Below are positions 18,387 to 27,634 of a stretch of DNA of 64,000 nucleotides, piece by piece. Source of the DNA: Knoellia locipacati (lineage in GTDB: Bacteria; Actinomycetota; Actinomycetes; Actinomycetales; Dermatophilaceae); assembly GCF_007992835.1 (NCBI RefSeq), contig NZ_BKBA01000002.1, positions 176,067 through 240,066 on the forward strand, in the 5' to 3' direction. The notes beneath the pieces are model-generated. The model saw nothing but the letters and a program-made list of their open reading frames with translations, made no database searches and had not been told where the DNA came from. A program made the position numbers and the translations under genes. Numbering within the stretch: the stretch's first letter is position 1; each line of letters begins with the position of its first letter.

Positions 18387-18907
18387 CAGCTGCCCTGGCC
18401 CGGCGTGGAGCCGTTGGCGTCGGCGCCCGGCTCGCCCTGCTGGCCCGGCTCCCCCTGCGGGGTCGCACCGGGCTCGAGGCCCAGCGCGCGCTCGTGCCAC
18501 AGCTGGACGCCGGACAGGATGATCGAGGTGCTCACCTGGACGAGGGTCGCGACGTCGGCGCCCTCGACGACGAGGTGCTCGCTCGTGACGACGAGGGTGT
18601 TGTTGGCGACGCCGGTCTTGACGCAGTTGAGCGAGAGGTTGACCTCGTTGCACGTCGCCGAGACCTTGTCGGCGTCGCTCGCGACCTCGTCGGGAAGCGT
18701 CCACTGGCCGAAGACGCGCATGACGGGCAGGTCACCCTCGGTGACCCGCACGAAGATCGTCTGCTCGTTGGCCTGGAAGGCCACGTCGCCGTCGGTGTCG
18801 AGGTTGGGCTGCGCCCCGGCGTCGACGAGGACGTCGAGGACGCGACCGCGCAGCGGGTGCTCGTTCGCCGGCGGCGGGAAGTTCGGGAGGGAGGTGGGAT
18901 CACTCAT
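18386..18907 (-). CDS. YbjN-domain protein with Gly-Glu-Pro tail
   Basis: A 173-residue cytoplasmic protein whose central part (VFGQWTLPDEV ... NCVKTGVANNTLVVTSEHLV) resembles the YbjN/chaperone-like fold. The last 30 residues are a low-complexity tail with two GEPG units and many Gly, Pro and Gln, a collagen-like composition. It is the first gene of a two-gene operon with the enoyl-CoA hydratase. Family members have no settled function; a chaperone-like role is only inferred. Confidence 0.75.
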   Translation of the reverse strand: MSDPTSLPNFPPPANEHPLRGRVLDVLVDAGAQPNLDTDGDVAFQANEQTIFVRVTEGDLPVMRVFGQWTLPDEVASDADKVSATCNEVNLSLNCVKTGVANNTLVVTSEHLVVEGADVATLVQVSTSIILSGVQLWHERALGLEPGATPQGEPGQQGEPGADANGSTPGQGS

Positions 18908-18984
18908 GAGTCCACCTTGTCATGACGCGCCGACGGCGCGCACGCGAGGAGGTCACCGTGCGCCGGGTCGCGGGCCCCCTTCAA

Positions 18985-18990
18985 TAGGCT
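18985..18990 (+). promoter_or_regulatory. -10 box of glgX (leaderless)
   Basis: TAGGCT is followed by GCCCGC and ATG 18997. There is no ribosome binding site in the six bases between, so the transcript probably begins at the start codon. Confidence 0.6.
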
Positions 18991-18996
18991 GCCCGC

Positions 18997-21162
18997 ATGA
19001 CGCCCGTGACGTCCGCCGCCGCCGCGCCCTCCCTGCGCGTGGCCCCGGACCTGCCCCCCGCCCCCGGTGTCACCGTCGTCGAGGGCGGCGTCGAGGTGAG
19101 CGTCTACGCCGGCCACGCGACCTCGGTCGAGCTGTGCCTGTTCGACACCGGCGACGACGCGGGCACGAGCGAGCGGCGGGTGCCTCTCGTCGACCACGCC
19201 TTCGGCTGGTGGTTCGGCTTCGTCCCCGACGTCGGCGTGGGCCAGCGCTACGGGTTCCGGGTCGGCGGCGACTGGGACCCCGAGCAGGGCATGCGGCACA
19301 ACCCGGCCCAGCTCCTCATGGACCCCTACGCCCGCGCGATCGAGGGCGAGGTCCGCTGGGGACCCTCCGTCTTCGGCCACGTCGTCGACGAGGGCACCTG
19401 GCGCGGGGACGGCCTGACCCCGTCGGTCAGCGACTCGGCGCCCGACATGCCGCGCTCGGTCGTCATCGACCCCTCGTTCGACTGGGGAGACGACGCTCCC
19501 CCGGCCGTGACACGCAGCGAGTCGGTGATCTACGAGACCCACGTCCGCAACCTCACCAAGACCCTCGCGGGCGTGCCCGAGGAGCTGCGTGGCACCTACG
19601 CCGGGATGGCGCACCCCGCCACGGTCGAGTACCTCACGGCCCTCGGCGTGACGGCCGTCGAGCTGCTCCCGATCCACGCGTTCGCCTCCGAGCCCTTCCT
19701 CGTCCAGAAGGGGCTGGCCAACCACTGGGGCTACAACACGCTCGGCTTCTTCGCGCCGCACGCGCCCTACGCCGCGGCGAGCGACCCCCAGGGCGCCGTC
19801 GACGAGTTCAAGGGGATGGTCAAGCTCCTGCACGCGGCCGGGCTCGAGGTCCTCCTCGACGTCGTCTACAACCACACGGCCGAGGCCGACGGCACCGGCG
19901 CGACCCTGTCGTTCCGCGGCCTGGACAACCGCGCCTACTACCGGCTCGACGAGCGCGGCCGCGACATCGACGTCACGGGCACCGGCAACACCCTCGACCT
20001 CCGGCACCCGGTGATGTGCCGGCTGGCGCTGGACTCGCTGCGCTACTGGGTCAACGAGTGCCACGTCGACGGCTTCCGGTTCGACCTCGCGGTGGCGCTG
20101 GGCCGTGGCCGCACCGACGAGTTCGACCCCGACCACCCCTTCCTCGTCGGGATGCGCACCGACCCCGTGCTCTCGCGCACCAAGCTCATCGTCGAGCCCT
20201 GGGACGTCGGTCTCCACGGCTGGCGCACCGGCCAGTTCCCGCCGCCGTTCTCCGAGTGGAACGACCGGTTCCGTGACTCCGTGCGCGACTTCTGGCTCGG
20301 GGACCACCGACCGTCGGTGCCGGGCCACGTGCCGCACGGCGTCCAGGACCTCGCCACCCGTCTGGCCGGCTCGCGCGACCTCTTCGGCACGCGCGACCGG
20401 GGGCCCACCGCGTCGGTGAACTTCGTCGCCGCCCACGACGGCTTCACGCTCGCCGACCTCACGGCATACGACGAGAAGCACAACGAGGACAACGGCGAGG
20501 ACAACAACGACGGCTCCAACGGCAACCGGTCGTGGAACCACGGTGTCGAGGGGCCGACGGACGACGAGGAGGTGCTCGCGCTGCGGCGGAGGTCGATGCG
20601 CAACCTGCTCGGCACGCTGCTGCTCTCGTCGGGCATCCCCATGATCAACGCCGGCGACGAGCTCGGTCGCAGCCAGGGCGGCAACAACAACCCCTACAAC
20701 CAGGACAACCCGACGACGTGGTTCGACTGGGACCTCGAGCCGTGGCAGGAGGACCTGCTCGCCACGACCCGCCACCTCACCGCGATCCGCCGCGAGCACC
20801 CCGCCCTGCGCCAGCGCACCTGGGCCGAGGGCAAGGAGGTCCACGAGGACGGCTCGATCGACCTCGCCTGGTACGCCGCCGACGGCTCGCCCATGAGGGA
20901 CTGGTCGGCGCCGGACCAGCGGACCCTCCAGATGCTCGTCAACGGCGCGTGGCTCGGCCACGAGTCGGTGCTCGTCGTCCTGCACGGTGGACGCGCGGAG
21001 CAGCAGGTGTCGCTTCCGGAGGCGCCGGGGCTGTGGGGCTACCGGCTGCTCTGGGACAGTGTCTGGGACCGCCCCGAGCACACCGAGGCCACGCGGGTCG
21101 GCGAGGAGATCACCATGGCAGCGCTGAGCATGCGCGCGTATGCCGTGACCGACCCGACCTGA
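18997..21162 (+). CDS. glgX: Glycogen debranching enzyme GlgX
   Basis: A 721-residue glycoside hydrolase family 13 isoamylase-type enzyme that removes short alpha-1,6 branches from glycogen. An amino-terminal CBM48-like domain is followed by the catalytic barrel: DVVYNHTAE, the nucleophile in DGFRFDLA, the acid/base glutamate in LIVEPWDVG, and the third acid in AAHDGFTLAD. GlgX-specific residues follow (KHNEDNGEDNNDG). Length matches actinobacterial GlgX/TreX. No other glycogen gene is in the window. One recurrent octamer lies inside (20462-20469), coding Thr-Ala-Tyr with the rare alanine codon GCA. Confidence 0.95.
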   Translation: MTPVTSAAAAPSLRVAPDLPPAPGVTVVEGGVEVSVYAGHATSVELCLFDTGDDAGTSERRVPLVDHAFGWWFGFVPDVGVGQRYGFRVGGDWDPEQGMRHNPAQLLMDPYARAIEGEVRWGPSVFGHVVDEGTWRGDGLTPSVSDSAPDMPRSVVIDPSFDWGDDAPPAVTRSESVIYETHVRNLTKTLAGVPEELRGTYAGMAHPATVEYLTALGVTAVELLPIHAFASEPFLVQKGLANHWGYNTLGFFAPHAPYAAASDPQGAVDEFKGMVKLLHAAGLEVLLDVVYNHTAEADGTGATLSFRGLDNRAYYRLDERGRDIDVTGTGNTLDLRHPVMCRLALDSLRYWVNECHVDGFRFDLAVALGRGRTDEFDPDHPFLVGMRTDPVLSRTKLIVEPWDVGLHGWRTGQFPPPFSEWNDRFRDSVRDFWLGDHRPSVPGHVPHGVQDLATRLAGSRDLFGTRDRGPTASVNFVAAHDGFTLADLTAYDEKHNEDNGEDNNDGSNGNRSWNHGVEGPTDDEEVLALRRRSMRNLLGTLLLSSGIPMINAGDELGRSQGGNNNPYNQDNPTTWFDWDLEPWQEDLLATTRHLTAIRREHPALRQRTWAEGKEVHEDGSIDLAWYAADGSPMRDWSAPDQRTLQMLVNGAWLGHESVLVVLHGGRAEQQVSLPEAPGLWGYRLLWDSVWDRPEHTEATRVGEEITMAALSMRAYAVTDPT

Positions 21163-21179
21163 GCCGCCTCCCGCGGCGC

Positions 21180-21188
21180 TGTGGACAA
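21180..21188. promoter_or_regulatory. DnaA-box-like 9-mer
   Basis: TGTGGACAA is the exact complement of TTGTCCACA, the G+C-rich actinobacterial form of the DnaA box. It lies in the 65-base gap between glgX and the FHA-FtsK gene, about 28 bases before the -10 box of the latter. Confidence 0.4.
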
Positions 21189-21215
21189 CTCCACGGAGGC
21201 TTGGGCCGAACTCCC

Positions 21216-21221
21216 TAGCCT
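21216..21221 (+). promoter_or_regulatory. -10 box of the FHA-FtsK gene (leaderless)
   Basis: TAGCCT is followed by GCCCGG and ATG 21228, the same layout and nearly the same sequence as at glgX. No ribosome binding site is present. Confidence 0.6.
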
Positions 21222-21227
21222 GCCCGG

Positions 21228-24200
21228 ATGGGGAACTCGATCGAGCTCGACCTCACCGTCCTCGTGCCGTCGCGTCGTCACGTCGGGGTGGACCTGCGGG
21301 TCACGGCGCCACCGGGCACGACCTTCGCCGACGTCCTGCCCCTGCTGGGCGAGGCGGTGGGCGCGGCGCCGACACGCGTCACCTGCCACGGTGCCCTCGT
21401 CGACGCCGGAGCCGTCGTCGGGATGCCACCGCTGGTGCACGGTGCGACGCTCGTGCTCGACGAGGCGCCCCGTCCGGCCGCCGGCCCCACCGGGCCGGTC
21501 GACCTCGTGGTCGTGGCCGGGCCCGACGCCGGGCGGCGCCAGGCGGTGCCGCCCGAGGGGCTCGTCGTCGGCAGGTCGGCCGGCCTCGGGCTGAGCCTCG
21601 ACGACGAGCGGCTGAGCCGCCGACATGCGCGGGTCGTCCCTGACGACACCGGTTTTCGCGTCACCGACCTCGCCTCGACCAACGGGACCCGCTGTGGGAC
21701 GAGCGTGGTCGAGGACGACTCCTGCGTGCTGACGGGCGGCGAGACCATCGAGATCGGCTCCTCACTGCTCCGGCTGCAGCGCTCCGGTGGCACCGCCGTG
21801 CTGACGCACCCGCGCGGCGACGGCCGGGTCACGGTCAACCGTGCACCCCGGACCCTGCCGCCCGAGCCCGCCATGACCGTGGCCGCCCCCACCCCTCCGA
21901 CGCCACCTCGCCGGACGCGCGTCCCATGGCTCGCCGCCGCCCTCCCGCTGCCGTTCGCCGGCGTCCTCGCCCTCGTGTTCGGGGTGCAGATGCTCGCGTT
22001 CGCCCTGCTGTCACCGCTCATGCTCGTGGGCAACGTGCTCGCCGAGCGCCTCGGCGGCCGGCGCGAGCACGCCCGCGAGGTCGCCGCACACGAGCTCGAC
22101 CTCGAGCAGCGTCGGGCTGAGCTCGACGCCCTCTGCGCGACCGAGCGCGACCGACGCTGGCGCGCGGTGCCCGATGCCGCCACCGTCCTCGCCACCGCCT
22201 GCGGGCCAGGGGCGCGGCTCTGGGAGCGACGTCGCACCGCCCCGGACTTCGGTCGGGTGCGGATCGGCGTCGGCGAGCTGGCCGCGCGCGCCGGCTGGGC
22301 ACCGGCCGGCGGCGCCCCCGTCGAGCACCCGCTGCTGCCCGGCCTGCCGGTGGAGGTCGACCTCACCGCCGTGGGCGGGCTCGGCGTCGCGGGCGCCACG
22401 GACGACGTCGAGGCGGTCGTCCGTCACGTCGTCGGACAGGTCGCGACGCTGCACTCCCCACGCGACGTCCGGCTCGTCGTGCACTCTGGCGGGGCCGAAT
22501 GCCCGCTGTCGTGGGCGAGGTGGCTGCCGCACACCACGGCATACGGCGATGGCGAGACGTGTCTCGACGTCCTTCGCGAGGTCGTCGCCGGCCGCGAGGA
22601 CGACCGGGAGCGCGGACGGTCCGGGACTCCGCCGCTCGTCGTGGTCGTGCTGGCCGAGGTGGAGGGTGCACCGGCTACGGGCGAGCTGCTCGACCTCCTC
22701 GAGCGTGGTCGCGAGCTCGGGGTGGTGGGACTCGTGGGCGCCCGTCGGGCGAGCGCCCTGCCCGGGTCCTGCCACGCCGTCGTCGGCCTCGGTCAGGGCG
22801 CCGTTGACGGCACGGCGCGGCTCGACGTCGACGGCTCCGAACCGGTCGCGACCTTCACCGCTGACCTCGTCGGCTGGTGGTGGGGTGATCGCCTCGGCCG
22901 CGCGCTCGCGCCGCTGGTCGATGCCGCGAGCGGTGGCGAGGCGGTGCCCGGCTCGGTCGACCTCCTCGAGCTCGTGCCCTGGCTCGGGCCGGGTGCGACG
23001 GCGGTCTCGGTGGGCGCCCCACCCGCGGAGTCGGTCGTGGGGTCCGTCGTGGGTCACTGGCGGGCCGGGACCGGACGGCCCCTCGCCCGGCTGGGACGCC
23101 TCGCCGGGCAGCCGTGGGCCGTCGACCTCGCTGCCGACGGCCCGCACCTCCTCGTCGGCGGCACCACGGGGTCGGGCAAGTCCGAGCTGCTGCGCACCCT
23201 CGTGGCCTCGCTCGCCCTCGAGTGCTCGCCCGAGGACGTGTCGTTCGTGCTCGTCGACTACAAGGGCGGCTCGGCCTTCGGCGACTGCGCGAGGCTCCCC
23301 CACACCGTGGGGCTCGTGACCAACCTCGACGACGGGCTCGCCCGGCGCGCGCTGGTGAGCCTCGGCGCCGAGATCGACCGTCGCGAGAGCCTGCTCGCGA
23401 CCTCGGGCGCACGCGACTTCGACGACCACCGACGGCGCGGGGGCGCCCTTCCGAGGCTCGTCCTCGTCATCGACGAGTTCCGGATGCTCGCCGAGGAGCT
23501 TCCTGACTTCGTCGACGGGATGGTGTCGCTCGCGGCCGTCGGCCGCTCGCTCGGCCTCCACCTCGTCCTCGCGACGCAGCGCCCCGCCGGCGCCGTCACG
23601 GCCGACATCTCGGCCAACGTCAACCTCCGCATCGCCATGCGGGTGCGCGACGTCGCCGACTCCACCGACGTCATCGGCGCGCCCGAAGCCGCCCGCATCT
23701 CCCCCGACCGGCCCGGTCGCGGGTTCGCGCGAGGCGGCGACGGCGACCTCGTCGAGTTCCAGGCTGCCCGGGTCGGCGGTCCGTCCACGTCACCCGGGAT
23801 GCGCCTCGAGGTGCTCGACGCCCTGGGCCGGCCAAGGTCCTCACTCCTGGCTGCACGGTCGGCGGCGTCGGTGACGACGCCTCCGGACGAGGGCTTGGCG
23901 TCCTTGGCCTCCCTGCTGCGGGCGGCGGCGAGGTCGGGCCAGGTCGCCGAGCCGCACCGCCCGTGGCTCCCGGCGCTCGGTGAGCACCTGGACGTCGACG
24001 AGGTGGGTGTCGAGGGCGTCGCTCTGGTCGACCTCCCGGCCGCGCAGCGTCAGGAGGTCCTGCTCCACCGCGGCCAGGGACACTGGCTGCTCGCGGGTGG
24101 ACCACGGTCGGGGCGGACCACCGCGCTGCGGACGGTCATCGCCTCGCACGTCGCGACGCCCGGGTCACCCACCCAGGTCCACGTCATCGACACGAGCGGC

Positions 24201-25595
24201 GAGCTCGCCGACCTCGAGGCACTGCCCCACGTGGGCGCCGTCGTCGGCGCCCGGGACGTCTCCCGGGTGCGGCGGCTGCTGCACCGGCTGCGCGACCGCG
24301 CGCGCGACGACGGGGATCCCGCATCACCGGTGTTGCTGGTCGTCGACGGCTGGGAGCGTCTCGACCTCGACGGCGACCTCACCGCGGGCGGCCTTCGCGA
24401 CGAGGTGCTCGGCCTGCTGCAGGCCGGCGACCCCTCACTGCGTGCCGTCGTCAGCGGGGACCGTTCCGTCCTGACGAGCAGGCTGGGCCCGGTCGCCGCC
24501 GAGACCTTCCTCCTCCCGCTCGCGGACCCCGCAGACGCCGCGTATGCCGGCCTCTCCCGACGCGACCTGCCCTCCAGCACGGCTCCGGGACGGGCGGTGC
24601 GGCTGCGGGACCGCGCCGAGGTCCAGTTCGCCCGGCGAGACCCCCTCTCCGAGGCGGCGGTGCGGGATGCTGCCTTCCCCCTCCCCCTCGAGGTGCCGCG
24701 ACTTCCCGCGCGAGTGGCGTACGACGCGATCGTCCCGACCACAGACGCGGCGCCGACGGTGGTGCCGGCGCCAGCTCCGAGGGCATCAGCGGGCACCTCG
24801 GGTGGGGCGGGGCCCCCGGGCGAACGGCTTGCCCTGGGTCTGTCCGCCGAGACCGGGTCGATCGCCTTCCTCGACCCGGCGCGCCATGGCCGACGGCTGC
24901 TCGTGGCCGGCCACGCGGGCTCCGGCCGCTCGAGCACCTTGGCCACGATCGGGGTGTCCGCCATGCTGGCCGGACGCCCGGTGGCCGTCGTCGAGGGCAG
25001 GAGCGGCTCGGTGACCGGGGCCATCCGGTCGGCCACCGGTGCCGGGACCGGTGTCGGGTCCGGACCCGTCGCCGACGGTCGTCTCCCTCACGACGAGATC
25101 GCCCGTGGCGCCCGCACTCCCCACCCGGCCCGTGGGGACGACCCGGTCCGGGTGGACCCCTGGGACGTCGACGCGCTCGTCGCGGCCAGACGCCGGTCCC
25201 CCGACCTCGTGGTCCTGGTCGACGACGCCGACCGCCTCGACGGCGCACCCGTCGAGGCTGCCCTGCTGGAGCTCACGGCACTGCTCGACCGCGACGGCGG
25301 CCTCGTCGTGGTCGCGTCGACGGTGGCGGCGGTCACCGCGCAGTTCCGCGGCTTGCTTCCGTGCGTGGCGCGCGCCCAGACCGGGATGCTGCTGGCGCCC
25401 CGCACCCCCGGGGACGGCGAGGCCTTCGGGATCAGGGCGCCGCGCGGCGTCTCACCGGTGCCGGGACGGGCCCTGCTCGTGAGCGGACGCGTCGCCGAGG
25501 AGGTGCAGGTCGCCCTGCTCCCGGACGAGCCCCCGCAGTCGTGCGGTGAGGGAACGGCGGCGGAACGTGGGCGAGCCACCGTTCGTTGCGCGTGA
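21228..25595 (+). CDS. FHA-domain FtsK/SpoIIIE ATPase (EssC/EccC-like, type VII secretion motor-like)
   Basis: A 1455-residue protein. In order: a beta-rich amino-terminal domain (1-80), an FHA domain at about 110-182 (VGRSAGLGLSLDDERLSRRH, then STNG), a proline-rich linker, two membrane segments at about 234-272, a cytoplasmic helical segment, and three FtsK/SpoIIIE-type ATPase domains. The first has a canonical P-loop GGTTGSGKS at 644-652, then DYKGG, and a Walker B LVLVIDEF. The second and third have GGPRSGRTT near 955 and GHAGSGRSS near 1227, both with Arg in place of Lys. This is the layout of EssC/EccC, the motor of type VII secretion; the FHA end is as in Firmicutes EssC. No other type VII component is adjacent. 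DNA translocation is less likely, as there is no FtsK gamma domain. Confidence 0.85.
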   Translation: MGNSIELDLTVLVPSRRHVGVDLRVTAPPGTTFADVLPLLGEAVGAAPTRVTCHGALVDAGAVVGMPPLVHGATLVLDEAPRPAAGPTGPVDLVVVAGPDAGRRQAVPPEGLVVGRSAGLGLSLDDERLSRRHARVVPDDTGFRVTDLASTNGTRCGTSVVEDDSCVLTGGETIEIGSSLLRLQRSGGTAVLTHPRGDGRVTVNRAPRTLPPEPAMTVAAPTPPTPPRRTRVPWLAAALPLPFAGVLALVFGVQMLAFALLSPLMLVGNVLAERLGGRREHAREVAAHELDLEQRRAELDALCATERDRRWRAVPDAATVLATACGPGARLWERRRTAPDFGRVRIGVGELAARAGWAPAGGAPVEHPLLPGLPVEVDLTAVGGLGVAGATDDVEAVVRHVVGQVATLHSPRDVRLVVHSGGAECPLSWARWLPHTTAYGDGETCLDVLREVVAGREDDRERGRSGTPPLVVVVLAEVEGAPATGELLDLLERGRELGVVGLVGARRASALPGSCHAVVGLGQGAVDGTARLDVDGSEPVATFTADLVGWWWGDRLGRALAPLVDAASGGEAVPGSVDLLELVPWLGPGATAVSVGAPPAESVVGSVVGHWRAGTGRPLARLGRLAGQPWAVDLAADGPHLLVGGTTGSGKSELLRTLVASLALECSPEDVSFVLVDYKGGSAFGDCARLPHTVGLVTNLDDGLARRALVSLGAEIDRRESLLATSGARDFDDHRRRGGALPRLVLVIDEFRMLAEELPDFVDGMVSLAAVGRSLGLHLVLATQRPAGAVTADISANVNLRIAMRVRDVADSTDVIGAPEAARISPDRPGRGFARGGDGDLVEFQAARVGGPSTSPGMRLEVLDALGRPRSSLLAARSAASVTTPPDEGLASLASLLRAAARSGQVAEPHRPWLPALGEHLDVDEVGVEGVALVDLPAAQRQEVLLHRGQGHWLLAGGPRSGRTTALRTVIASHVATPGSPTQVHVIDTSGELADLEALPHVGAVVGARDVSRVRRLLHRLRDRARDDGDPASPVLLVVDGWERLDLDGDLTAGGLRDEVLGLLQAGDPSLRAVVSGDRSVLTSRLGPVAAETFLLPLADPADAAYAGLSRRDLPSSTAPGRAVRLRDRAEVQFARRDPLSEAAVRDAAFPLPLEVPRLPARVAYDAIVPTTDAAPTVVPAPAPRASAGTSGGAGPPGERLALGLSAETGSIAFLDPARHGRRLLVAGHAGSGRSSTLATIGVSAMLAGRPVAVVEGRSGSVTGAIRSATGAGTGVGSGPVADGRLPHDEIARGARTPHPARGDDPVRVDPWDVDALVAARRRSPDLVVLVDDADRLDGAPVEAALLELTALLDRDGGLVVVASTVAAVTAQFRGLLPCVARAQTGMLLAPRTPGDGEAFGIRAPRGVSPVPGRALLVSGRVAEEVQVALLPDEPPQSCGEGTAAERGRATVRCA

Positions 25596-25669
25596 TGAAC
25601 GCCGCGACGACCCGGACATCACTGCAGATTCAGCGCCGCTGGGTCTGTTCCAAATTGGGTTGCGGGGTC

Positions 25670-25675
25670 TAGACT
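25670..25675 (+). promoter_or_regulatory. -10 box upstream of whiB1
   Basis: TAGACT lies 125 bases before the whiB1 start, with a weak -35 candidate TTCCAA about 16 bases upstream. It predicts an unusually long leader of roughly 118 bases for a gene of 249 bases. Confidence 0.45.
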
Positions 25676-25683
25676 GACACTTC

Positions 25684-25728
25684 GGACGTCTGCGTGTTGA
25701 CGTCCTTCAGGTTTGCAAGGGCGCAACC
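25684..25728 (+). promoter_or_regulatory. Two hairpins in the whiB1 leader
   Basis: GGACGTC (25684-25690) and GACGTCC (25699-25705) form a perfect 7-bp stem with an 8-base loop right after the predicted transcription start. A second, imperfect stem pairs AGGTT with AACCT at about 25708-25728. They could act as an operator at DNA level or as leader structure in RNA; the sequence does not decide. Confidence 0.4.
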
Positions 25729-25799
25729 TCACGTTGGCCCCTGCTCCACCCCTGCTTGCGGCCAGCCCCATTGAACTCCACGGACAAGGAGCACCACCC

Positions 25800-26048
25800 A
25801 TGGATTGGCGCGACCGCGCTGCCTGCCTCGATGAGGATCCCGAGCTGTTCTTCCCCATCGGGAACACCGGCCCGGCGATCATGCAGATCGAGGAGGCCAA
25901 GGCTGTCTGCCGCCGCTGCGAGGTCGTCGACACCTGCCTCAAGTGGGCCCTGGAGTCCGGACAGGACGCCGGCGTCTGGGGCGGGCTCTCGGAGGACGAG
26001 CGTCGCGCACTCAAGCGTCGCAACGCCCGCGCTCGCCGCGCCGGCTGA
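25800..26048 (+). CDS. whiB1: WhiB1-type iron-sulfur transcription factor
   Basis: An 82-residue Wbl protein with the four cluster cysteines C9, C37, C40 and C46 and the signature GVWGG before a basic tail (RRALKRRNARARR). The amino-terminal MDWRDRAACLDEDPELFFP closely follows WhiB1/WblE, which holds a nitric-oxide-sensitive 4Fe-4S cluster and binds the primary sigma factor. AAGGAG at 25786-25791 fixes the start at ATG 25800. Convergent with pdtaS, the same pairing as in M. tuberculosis. Confidence 0.96.
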   Translation: MDWRDRAACLDEDPELFFPIGNTGPAIMQIEEAKAVCRRCEVVDTCLKWALESGQDAGVWGGLSEDERRALKRRNARARRAG

Positions 26049-26066
26049 CACACAGCCACGGAACTG

Positions 26067-26094
26067 ACGGCCCCGCCCGACAAGGCGGGGCCGT
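26067..26094 (+). terminator. Intrinsic terminator of whiB1
   Basis: A perfect 11-bp stem (ACGGCCCCGCC with its complement) closes a six-base loop and is followed by TCTCGTTGTC. It lies 18 bases past the whiB1 stop and may also serve the convergent pdtaS gene. Confidence 0.85.
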
Positions 26095-26127
26095 TCTCGT
26101 TGTCGTCAGGGGTCAACGAACAGCGGG

Positions 26128-27609
26128 TCAGCGGGTCAGCGGTCGCAGCCTGGCGGTGAACTCGACCCGCGTGCCGTGAGGTGTCGCGGGCTCCCACCGG
26201 ATCCGCCCCTGCAGGTCCTGCACGAGCGAGGTGACGATCCTCGTCCCGAGCCCGGCAAGGACCGGCCGGAACCCGGCGGGCAGCCCCGTGCCGTCGTCGG
26301 TGATCGTCACCGTCAGACCCTCGACCCCGGGCTCGACCTCGGCGCGGTCGACGTGGACGCGGATGACGCCGCCGCGGGAGGCGAGGCCGTGCTCGACGGC
26401 GTTCTGGACGAGCTCTGAGACGATCATCGCGAGCGAGGTCGCGTCCTCGGCACGCATCCGGCCGAACGACCCGGTGAGCGTGGACTCCACCCGGTGCTCG
26501 GTCACGGCCACGTCGACGACGGCCCGCAGCCCCCGCAGCGCGATCTCGTCGAAGTTCACCGTCTCGTCGATCCCCTGGCTCAGCGTCTCGTGGACGAGGG
26601 CGATCGTCCCGACCCGTCTCACCGCCTCGTCGAGCGCGTTGCGGGCCCCCTCGTCGGGGACCCGCCGGGACTGCAGGCGCAGCAGGGCCGCGACGGTCTG
26701 AAGGTTGTTCTTCACCCGGTGGTGGATCTCGCGGATCGTCGCGTCCTTGGTGATGAGCTCCTGCTCGCGCCGGCGGAGCTCGGACACGTCGCGCAGCAGG
26801 AGCATGGCGCTCTGGCGGGTCCCGCGATCGGTGAGGGGGATGGCGCGCAGGCTCACGCTGGCCGACTGGGTCGACACCTCCGTCCACCACGGCGCACGAC
26901 CCGTGATGACGACGGCGAGCGACTCGTCGACGGTCGAGCCCGAGGCCTGGAGCAGGTCGGCGACGACCGTGGCGAGCACCTCGCCGATGACGTCCCCGCG
27001 GTGCCCGAGCCGGTGGATGGCGCTGATCGCGTTGGGGCTGGCATAGAGGACCGTGCCCTCGACGTCGAGGTGGACCACGCCGTCGCCGACGCGGGGCGCT
27101 CCTCGCCGGGCACCCGTGGGCGCAGCCGTGCTCGGGAACTCCCCCGCCGCGATCATCTTCGTCATCGACTCGGCGAGCAACCGGTAGGTCAGCTCGAGGC
27201 GGCTGGGCGTGCGGCCCGTGATGACGTTGCTGTGGCGGGTGATGACCGCGAGCGCCCGACCCTCGCGGACGACGGGGATGGCCTGCTCGCGCACTGCCGT
27301 CTCTCCGTGGCCCTCGGGCTCACGACCGTTGACGATCCGGCGCTGGCGGTAGGCCTCGGAGAGGATCGGCTCGCGCCACCTGCCGGAGGTGCGGCCCACG
27401 ACGTCGTCGTAGAACACCATCGGCCCGGTGTTGGGGCGCACGTGGGCCACCGCCCGCCACCCGTCGAGGCCGGTGGGGACCCACAGCACGAGGTCGGCGA
27501 ACGCGAGGTCGGCGATGAGCTGCCAGTCACCGACGACGAGGTGGACCCATTCGATGTCGTGGTCCTCGAGGGTCGTCGACGCCCTGAGCGATTCGGCGAG
27601 TGTGCTCAC
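26128..27609 (-). CDS. pdtaS: Sensor histidine kinase PdtaS
   Basis: A 493-residue soluble histidine kinase: amino-terminal GAF-type domain (VGDWQLIADLAFADLVLWVP), a PAS domain in the middle, then a HisKA_2-type domain with the phospho-acceptor in IREIHHRVKNNLQTV near residue 294 and a carboxy-terminal ATPase (NAVEHG, DDGTGLP). It matches PdtaS of M. tuberculosis, which signals through the RNA-binding ANTAR regulator PdtaR; no pdtaR is in the window. Start GTG 27609 stands 6 bases behind a TAGGCT -10 box. Confidence 0.93.
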   Translation of the reverse strand: MSTLAESLRASTTLEDHDIEWVHLVVGDWQLIADLAFADLVLWVPTGLDGWRAVAHVRPNTGPMVFYDDVVGRTSGRWREPILSEAYRQRRIVNGREPEGHGETAVREQAIPVVREGRALAVITRHSNVITGRTPSRLELTYRLLAESMTKMIAAGEFPSTAAPTGARRGAPRVGDGVVHLDVEGTVLYASPNAISAIHRLGHRGDVIGEVLATVVADLLQASGSTVDESLAVVITGRAPWWTEVSTQSASVSLRAIPLTDRGTRQSAMLLLRDVSELRRREQELITKDATIREIHHRVKNNLQTVAALLRLQSRRVPDEGARNALDEAVRRVGTIALVHETLSQGIDETVNFDEIALRGLRAVVDVAVTEHRVESTLTGSFGRMRAEDATSLAMIVSELVQNAVEHGLASRGGVIRVHVDRAEVEPGVEGLTVTITDDGTGLPAGFRPVLAGLGTRIVTSLVQDLQGRIRWEPATPHGTRVEFTARLRPLTR

Positions 27610-27615
27610 GCGGCG

Positions 27616-27621
27616 AGCCTA
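27616..27621 (-). promoter_or_regulatory. -10 box of pdtaS (leaderless)
   Basis: TAGGCT on the minus strand, followed by CGCCGC and GTG 27609; no ribosome binding site. Confidence 0.6.
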
Positions 27622-27634
27622 GGTCGTCTCTCCG

